A DNA stretch of 64,000 nt from Phoronis australis (Eukaryota; Phoronida; Phoronidae): positions 612,619 through 676,618 of the forward strand of contig NMRA01000085.1 of the NCBI GenBank assembly GCA_002633005.1, written 5' to 3'. A model generated the notes under the pieces. It did no database searches. It saw nothing but the letters and a program-made list of their open reading frames with translations, and was not told where the DNA came from. Positions 58,374-64,000 of the stretch are shown here, piece after piece (position 1 is the stretch's first letter; every line of letters starts with the position of its first letter). Position numbers and translations under genes: made by a program.

Positions 58374-60508
58374 CTCAAATTGTTCCTCAGTCAATTTGGA
58401 AATGATTTCACGGCCTCGAAATAACTGACAGTTCGTTTTCACTTGGGGTCAAACTCTTCAGATTGGCATGTCACTGCGCATGTCATTTTTATGCATCGAG
58501 CAAGGAATAATGAACCGTGAATTCTTTACAAACCCAGATATCATTTCTCGTCTGAGTTAGGATCAAGTTGTGACCAACTTTAAAGCGGTAAGAGGTCTAA
58601 ACGGAAATTCGATTCTTGGATTGAATGCAGGTTCATAACCGCTTTAAACGTTCGACTTTGGTTGATAAGTTATTGTGTAAGTTATCACTGGAGATTAGAT
58701 TTGTTGTTATTTGACCCAGGTGATTGTTTGTCAATGTAGGCAGTACAATAGTGTTTCTCCAGTTGATATTAAAATCATCGTTTAAACTATGCCGACTACT
58801 CGTAGGCCTACGGCAACTCCCGGTTTTAGCTTTGACGTTCTTAAAGTTACTAGAAAGGAATAAATTATTACGGAGTTTGGTTTAGGTGCATGCGCATAAA
58901 TCTAATACAAACCCGATAAAAATAGCTTTTGTTTTACACCATGTGCCATTGGTATCGAAATGTGCCTTACCCAAATCAGAGGTGATTTCTGGGCACGGAA
59001 CAAACTGACAATTCGTTAGTGCTTGAGATATGACTGAACAAGTTGGGTTGTTACTGGCGTCATTTTGTGCGCCGAGCATGCCGGTCAAAGCTATAACGAA
59101 CTGTCGAAGCCAAGAAAGTCCTTCAAATTTGACCAAAGGATCAAGTTGAGACCAATTTTATAGTGATGAGTGGACTAAACCAAAAGCTCCGTGACCGAAC
59201 GCGGGTTTTTGACTGCAGCTTTAAGTTCAAGTTTGACCTGGCGCATGTTCACGCGTGGGCGCAAGTGCCTAAATCGCCAGGCGTAGGAGTGTTAGCATTA
59301 TTGAGAGGCACAGACACTATACGGCTCTTTTGGTCCCACTACTTTCGCATCCCAAACGGTCGTTGTGCAACATGCTTTAAAAATAGGCAATTATTGGTGT
59401 GCCACATCCCTCTGTAGCCCCAGACCCTATCAAAATTATTGGGACGCTAATGTTCCAGCCCCGGCTTCTCACGACTTTACAAGATTATAGTGATCAGCTG
59501 TTTATATTGATATGAATGTAGGATTGTATCTGTGTTTACATTAATTTGGATATTTATACATTTTGCAATGTGATATGGCATTCAAGAAGAATTAGATTTT
59601 TGTTATTTTATTTAATGCAAGGGGAATGCAATGTTACCTCTGTCTCAGTCACCAAGCTGCATTTTGCACCGGGGACCACGTACATGTATGGCAAAACTGT
59701 GATAATTTTCTTGTGTACTTCAATTACATGTTAAATAGGACGTGATATTCTTTGTAACTGTCTGTAGTGTTATGATAAGCGCATTATTTGCACACATTAA
59801 CATATTGCAATATATGTAATTACTATACAAATTTTCGCTGAGCGTTTTAGCAGCTGTATTTTTCCTTAATGACATTCCTGTATAGCTTTTCAGTTTTAAG
59901 TGTTATTTGAAGACCTTTGTATACTGTCTACGCTGAACTTTGACCTAGGTATTTGGACAGTATTGGTTTCGCCTTGAAAGTTTTCTGTGTTGGCGAGTGC
60001 TATTCATCCTATTGCGGTCGATAAAATTTAAAGCAAAGAAAGAATCGAAATGCATACGTCATTATAGCTCTTTAAGTTTCGGGTGAATGATGTATCGGGT
60101 TAATAAAAAATCTTTCGCAGTAACTCAGGTATATTTTCTCCTAACGTCATTTATAGTCGTGGTTTCCTCTTCAGGACTTTATACATCCGCAACTTGAACA
60201 AAGTTGCTTGAATTTATCTAAAACAGCACTTCAACCGTTGATCGCGTGAATGCGGTTTTCTTTTGTTTTTATTTTGTTCGCTAGAATTTACATGGCCAGT
60301 GACTCTGACTTCTCGGCTTTTGAAACTCGTTACCGTCTTACTTGCTAGTTCTCTTCATCAGGCACGTATTTTTTTGTTCATGGAAGATGTTTTACAACAC
60401 AATACTGTCAGTGGTAATAGTCTCCCCCCAAAATACAATGCCTGAGTTATCAGGTTATGAGATTTTAGAGGGGGTTGACTATTTGTATATTTTACCGACT
60501 GACCGAAA

Positions 60509-61403
60509 TAATTCGAATTTTTGAGACGGCGAGGAATTCAATTAGTTAATTAGTCTGCGACTGGAAGCATTACTAGATTTTCGAAAACTAACTTTAGGTT
60601 TACGCTTAAAATTAGTTAAAAGTCAAGGTATTTGTAGAAAACGCGTGAGGAATGCAACCCCACCAAGCTGTCTAGACGAGTACGTTCGGCATTTCTGGAA
60701 ATGTTCAACTTATTTCGAACGGCAGCCCAGCGTTCGATTTTGTTCGAAAGGCTTGTTCCAAAGAGGTCATCACTCAAATCTGTTTCGGCGCTTCGCCATT
60801 TTCCTCACATTCCACTCGGGAGACAAGTCGTTGGTTTTTTTCGCGCCGGCTTTGATCAGTACTGCACAACTGGGCCTGTGTCGATCATTTTCATGGCACC
60901 TACGCGTAGCAACGAAACAGCATATGAGGTGGCCAAATCGATTAACTGGAACTCTNTAATTCGAATTTTTGAGACGTTGAGGAATTCAATTGGTTAATTA
61001 GTCTACGACTGGAAGCATTACTAGATTTTCGAAAACTAATTTTAGGTTTACGCTTAAAATTAGTTAAAAGTCAAGGTATTCGTAGAAAACGCGTGAGGAA
61101 TGCAACCCCACCAAGCTGTCTAGACGAGTACGTTCGGCATTTCTGGAAATGTTCAACTTATTTCGAACGGCAGCCCAGCGTTCGATTTTGTTCGAAAGGC
61201 TTGTTCCAAAGAGGTCATCACTCAAATCTGTTTCGGCGCTTCGCCATTTTCCTCACATTCCACTCGGGAGACAAGTCGTTGGTTTTTTTCGCGCCGGCTT
61301 TGATCAGTACTACACAACTGGGCCTGCGTCGACCATTTTCATGGCACCTACGTGTAGCAACGAAACAGCATATGAGGTGGCCAAATCGATTAACTGGAAC
61401 TCT
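60509..61403 (+). repeat. 448-bp direct duplication joined by a single N
   Basis: Copy 1 is 60509-60955 and copy 2 is 60957-61403, with N at 60956. I counted about ten substitutions and no indel. Copy 1 stops mid-sequence exactly at the N (GGAACTCT|N), while copy 2 runs on into unique sequence. This is the pattern of two haplotype contig ends placed in tandem. Confidence 0.95.
60701..60955 (+). CDS. Doubtful ORF with mitochondrial-presequence look
   Basis: ATG at 60701 opens a frame beginning MFNLFRTAAQRSILFERL, rich in Arg/Ser/Leu and without acids, as in import presequences. In the duplicate (61149) the frame continues to a stop at 61427. The four substitutions I compared within the frame all change the amino acid, which argues against coding. 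Family not recognised. Confidence 0.12.
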
Positions 61404-61581
61404 TTGTTAGAAGTTGGTGATTTTTAATACTTCATTAACAAAACAGGTTTTACGGTTTTACAGTTTTATTGAAAGCTAATAATAACTTCAAGAAGTCGAT
61501 CCTACCCAGAAATAACCCCCAAAATGTGTTGTTTTTTCAACCGCAAAACCGATTGTGTCCGGGAAAGTTTCTGAGTACTTC

Positions 61582-61985
61582 GAATAGGATTGTCCCGGAT
61601 TACACAGCGACATTCGAATCTCGCTATATTTACCCACAATGCTGTAAACATCCGTTAGACACATTTGCAGCCTCGTTTTCATGCCAGGAGTGGAGTTTCA
61701 CATGTTATTTGTTGTCATTTCTTCACAATTTTTCTCGTTTGCATTACTTTGATTCGTCGATCCCGGCCTTCCAATGCCAACGAAGTGCTACTGCTGTGAC
61801 GTGGACTGCAACTCCGACGTGAGAAAGTTTGATAAACTGGACAAATACCCGTGGATGCGTGATTTGAAGTACTTCGCCTTCCTGACATCAATGACTGACA
61901 CGAAAATGTCACGTGGCTGATTTCCAAACGAGTCTCCGGGACTAAGGAGAGTTCTATCGCCGTGTAATCCGGGACGGCCCTATTC
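61582..61985. mobile_element. MITE with TCCCGGATTACAC inverted termini
   Basis: GAATAGGATTGTCCCGGATT and the inverse of the right end (GAATAGGGCCGTCCCGGATT) match. The match continues through ACACRGCGA, about 29 bp in total. The element is 404 bp with no convincing ORF and no clear target duplication. Confidence 0.85.
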
Positions 61986-63296
61986 ATTTACTTGTCCATT
62001 TACATGACTGGTTAAACAGACCCAGACTGCAACAGCAACTATTAAGTCGAATCCACTTTATTTCAGCAAACTGTCTGATTCGTCAAAACGTCACCTGCAA
62101 TTCATGTTGTTGACAAAGTCAATGAAATGTTCGCTCTCCAGACTTAGTCTATTTGTAATATCACATTTTCCAATCTTGGATGAAAGGGCATCAAAACGAA
62201 TAAAATTTTGCTAGTTTATTCGCATTTTACCTACTACCGCCGCTGTCGAAGAGCGCTTCTCTCGGAACGTGCGGTTCGTATTCGTTTTGTTATTCGCATA
62301 CTTTAGTATTGGCACGTACCTCTTTATACCCGTAAAATTTTCCTATTACGGTAATTCTCCACTTATTTCGTACAAGACTAATTACCAAAATAAATAAAAA
62401 TTGATTCTTTTTTCATTTTTCAAAGTCTGATTTTCTTGCTGCAAATAATGCAATGTTTAACAAATATTGTTTAGACACAGTACAAACGAAGTTAGCAATA
62501 GACCAATATTTTCGTAATCTTTGTTTATGAGAGCAAATTTGAAAAAATAAATAAAATTCGATTTGTACGCCATATTGTGTAATAATTTGATGGAGAATTA
62601 CAGCATTGGCGTGTGTTGTTATATTCTTAGTCATGTACAGTAGATATATCGCAAAATTACATTTGTTGAGCTTGACATTAATGAAAAATTCTCTCCGTAC
62701 GGTATTTTAAACCCTATCTAAGAAAAATACGTACGTTCTGATAGTCGATGGATTATTCCGGGGATAAGTTCCGTAGACCCAAGAATCTGGCGTGAAAAGT
62801 GAGATCACTCAAGTCTTCGAAGGACATCGGTATTCAATACAAGCGTAGCACGTACTGTGCGGAACGCGCCGAAGCTTAATGCCTAGGTGCGTTTAATTTG
62901 GGAACTCAAAATTCCGGAGACAGACAAAACTGAAGCCGAGCGTGGACGCGTAAAGTGGAACAGTCGGAGATGCATTTTTGATTGCAAGATTTAATTTAAG
63001 GCATTAATTGCTTGAACGTAGGTAGAGTTGGACTGGCCGGTCTCGTGTAAGTAAATTGCGTGCATTGGGGCATTGGAATTCTCGCTTCACAAAGATATCG
63101 TCACAGTTGAGAACAAACTAAAAAAGTATGAAATGAGAGTAACCAAAAGCCAAGCATAGGCGTTTAAAAGTGACCACTTTGCAAATTCGGGGTAGAGTGA
63201 CAGACGAACTAAGGCGTTAACGGAGGAACACGATAGTATCTTTTGTACATTTTACCAACTCTAGTCACAGCCTTCTAAAGCTCGTTGTCATGACAA

Positions 63297-63511
63297 TTAC
63301 GCAAAATAACCACAGATAAAGGCAGCGATTACGGAAAGCAATATGGCGTTGATATTGGTGAATATGCGCCATCTTGGATTCTCTGAAAGTGAGATGTGTT
63401 TCAAGAGGTTTTCGTGCGCTTCCTCGTCAGTCTCCTCATTTACTAACTCCTTCTCAATCCCGCAAATCCAGTTCACAGCCTTGCGATACCATGGCAGGTT
63501 GTGGGGAACGG
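63297..63511 (-). CDS. SLC5-family sodium/solute (SGLT-type) cotransporter, last exon
   Basis: On the minus strand, TTATACTTGCAG|CC (phase 1) opens a frame of 70 codons to TAA at 63299-63297. It reads LPWYRKAVNWICGIEKE, an acidic linker (NEETDEEAHENLLKH) and a final membrane helix starting WRIFTNINAILLSVIAAFIC and ending GYFA. SGLT proteins end with this order: a W-x-CG-x-E/D stretch, an E-rich loop, then xxxPxWRxxxNxNaxxL..YFA as transmembrane helix 14. Members cotransport sodium with glucose, inositol or similar solutes across the plasma membrane. Substrate cannot be told from this exon. The rest of the gene lies beyond the right edge. Confidence 0.88.
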
Positions 63512-64000
63512 CTGCAAGTATAAGATATTAGAAATACATGTTCCAGAACGATTCTCAAACCACTTATTTGCGGCCAGGATTTCAGTAATAATCGTGATTA
63601 TCACTATTCCGGTTTTCCAATAAAGAAATTTCTAGCGGATTCCGTGACTGACATCTCTGGCATGGAAAATACGTACAAGACGGGCTACAAAAGTAACATT
63701 TAAAGCACCAAAAAATCCATCTCTCCTATCACAAAAGTGATTTGGACAACTTAAGCCTGTTATGAAATAGGTCTCACATTGTTGATCCGTCAAAGTATGT
63801 GATTTCTGGGGTCTGTTTCTTGAAAGTGACGTAAGACTTGGGACAGAAATTTGGTATTACGCTCCCACTTAAGAATTCACTCAAAACGGTTTAGCCAAGT
63901 AATTATGAGTATATAACACTTAGTTTGTAGAAATTATCTCAGTAACTACCAGCTTTGTTGATATTCTGAGAGACTTTAAACTTTTGCTCAAGTGAGAGTT
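63512..64000. other. Last intron of the SLC5-like gene
   Basis: No further SLC5 exon is seen. GGTCTGTTTCTTGAAAGTGA at 63811 resembles the ends of other MITE families in the window. Confidence 0.5.

Larger units (their letters stand above)
57897..63296. other. Convergent intergenic region
   Basis: It lies between the PIP5KL1-like stop and the minus-strand SLC5 stop. It includes a 30-bp duplication (58314-58373), an AATAAA at about 58858 that could end PIP5KL1, a 448-bp duplication (60509-61403), a MITE (61582-61985), and a minus-strand AATAAA at 62220-62215 that could end the SLC5 mRNA. No supported gene. Confidence 0.65.

Overview
The window is eukaryotic genomic DNA. It has GT-AG introns, tRNA-derived SINE heads, many small inverted-repeat transposons and microsatellites, and two assembly gaps (11221-11801 and 55061-55537). 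The recognisable genes are animal. The profilin looks most like those I associate with echinoderms and hemichordates, so I infer a marine invertebrate deuterostome. I cannot name the species.

Four genes can be supported. (1) 2278-4549 (+) holds the 3' half of an EGFL7/EGFL8-like secreted protein: one calcium-binding EGF exon, then coiled-coil exons. Its 5' exons (signal peptide, EMI domain) were not found, and its last exon is uncertain. (2) 15824-57896 (+) is a complete ten-exon PIP5KL1-like gene of the phosphatidylinositol-phosphate kinase family. All splice phases agree and the product is 467 residues. (3) 40903-42472 (-) is a complete three-exon profilin of 139 residues. It lies antisense inside the 20.8 kb eighth intron of the PIP5KL1-like gene, with possible non-coding 5' exons near 50.7 and 50.9-51.2 kb. 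(4) 63297-63511 (-) is the last coding exon of an SLC5 (SGLT-type) sodium/solute cotransporter that runs off the right edge, convergent with PIP5KL1.

Layout: 1-2277 is repeat-bearing sequence with a SINE head and a hAT-type MITE carrying a perfect 8-bp target duplication. 4550-15815 is intergenic. It holds a decayed Penelope-like retroelement with a GIY-YIG endonuclease remnant (5885-7410, -), a near-perfect hairpin (8339-8484), an unidentified exon-like ORF (9104-9250) and a foldback element (12304-12662). The PIP5KL1 introns carry at least five copies of one undescribed ~500-bp interspersed repeat, a 25-bp minisatellite, and a higher-order satellite-like array (35870-37230). 57897-63296 is the convergent intergenic region. 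It contains a 448-bp direct duplication joined by a single N, probably two unmerged haplotypes, and a MITE.

The most interesting biology is the nesting. Profilin is a PI(4,5)P2-binding actin regulator. Its gene sits antisense inside a member of the kinase family that makes PI(4,5)P2.
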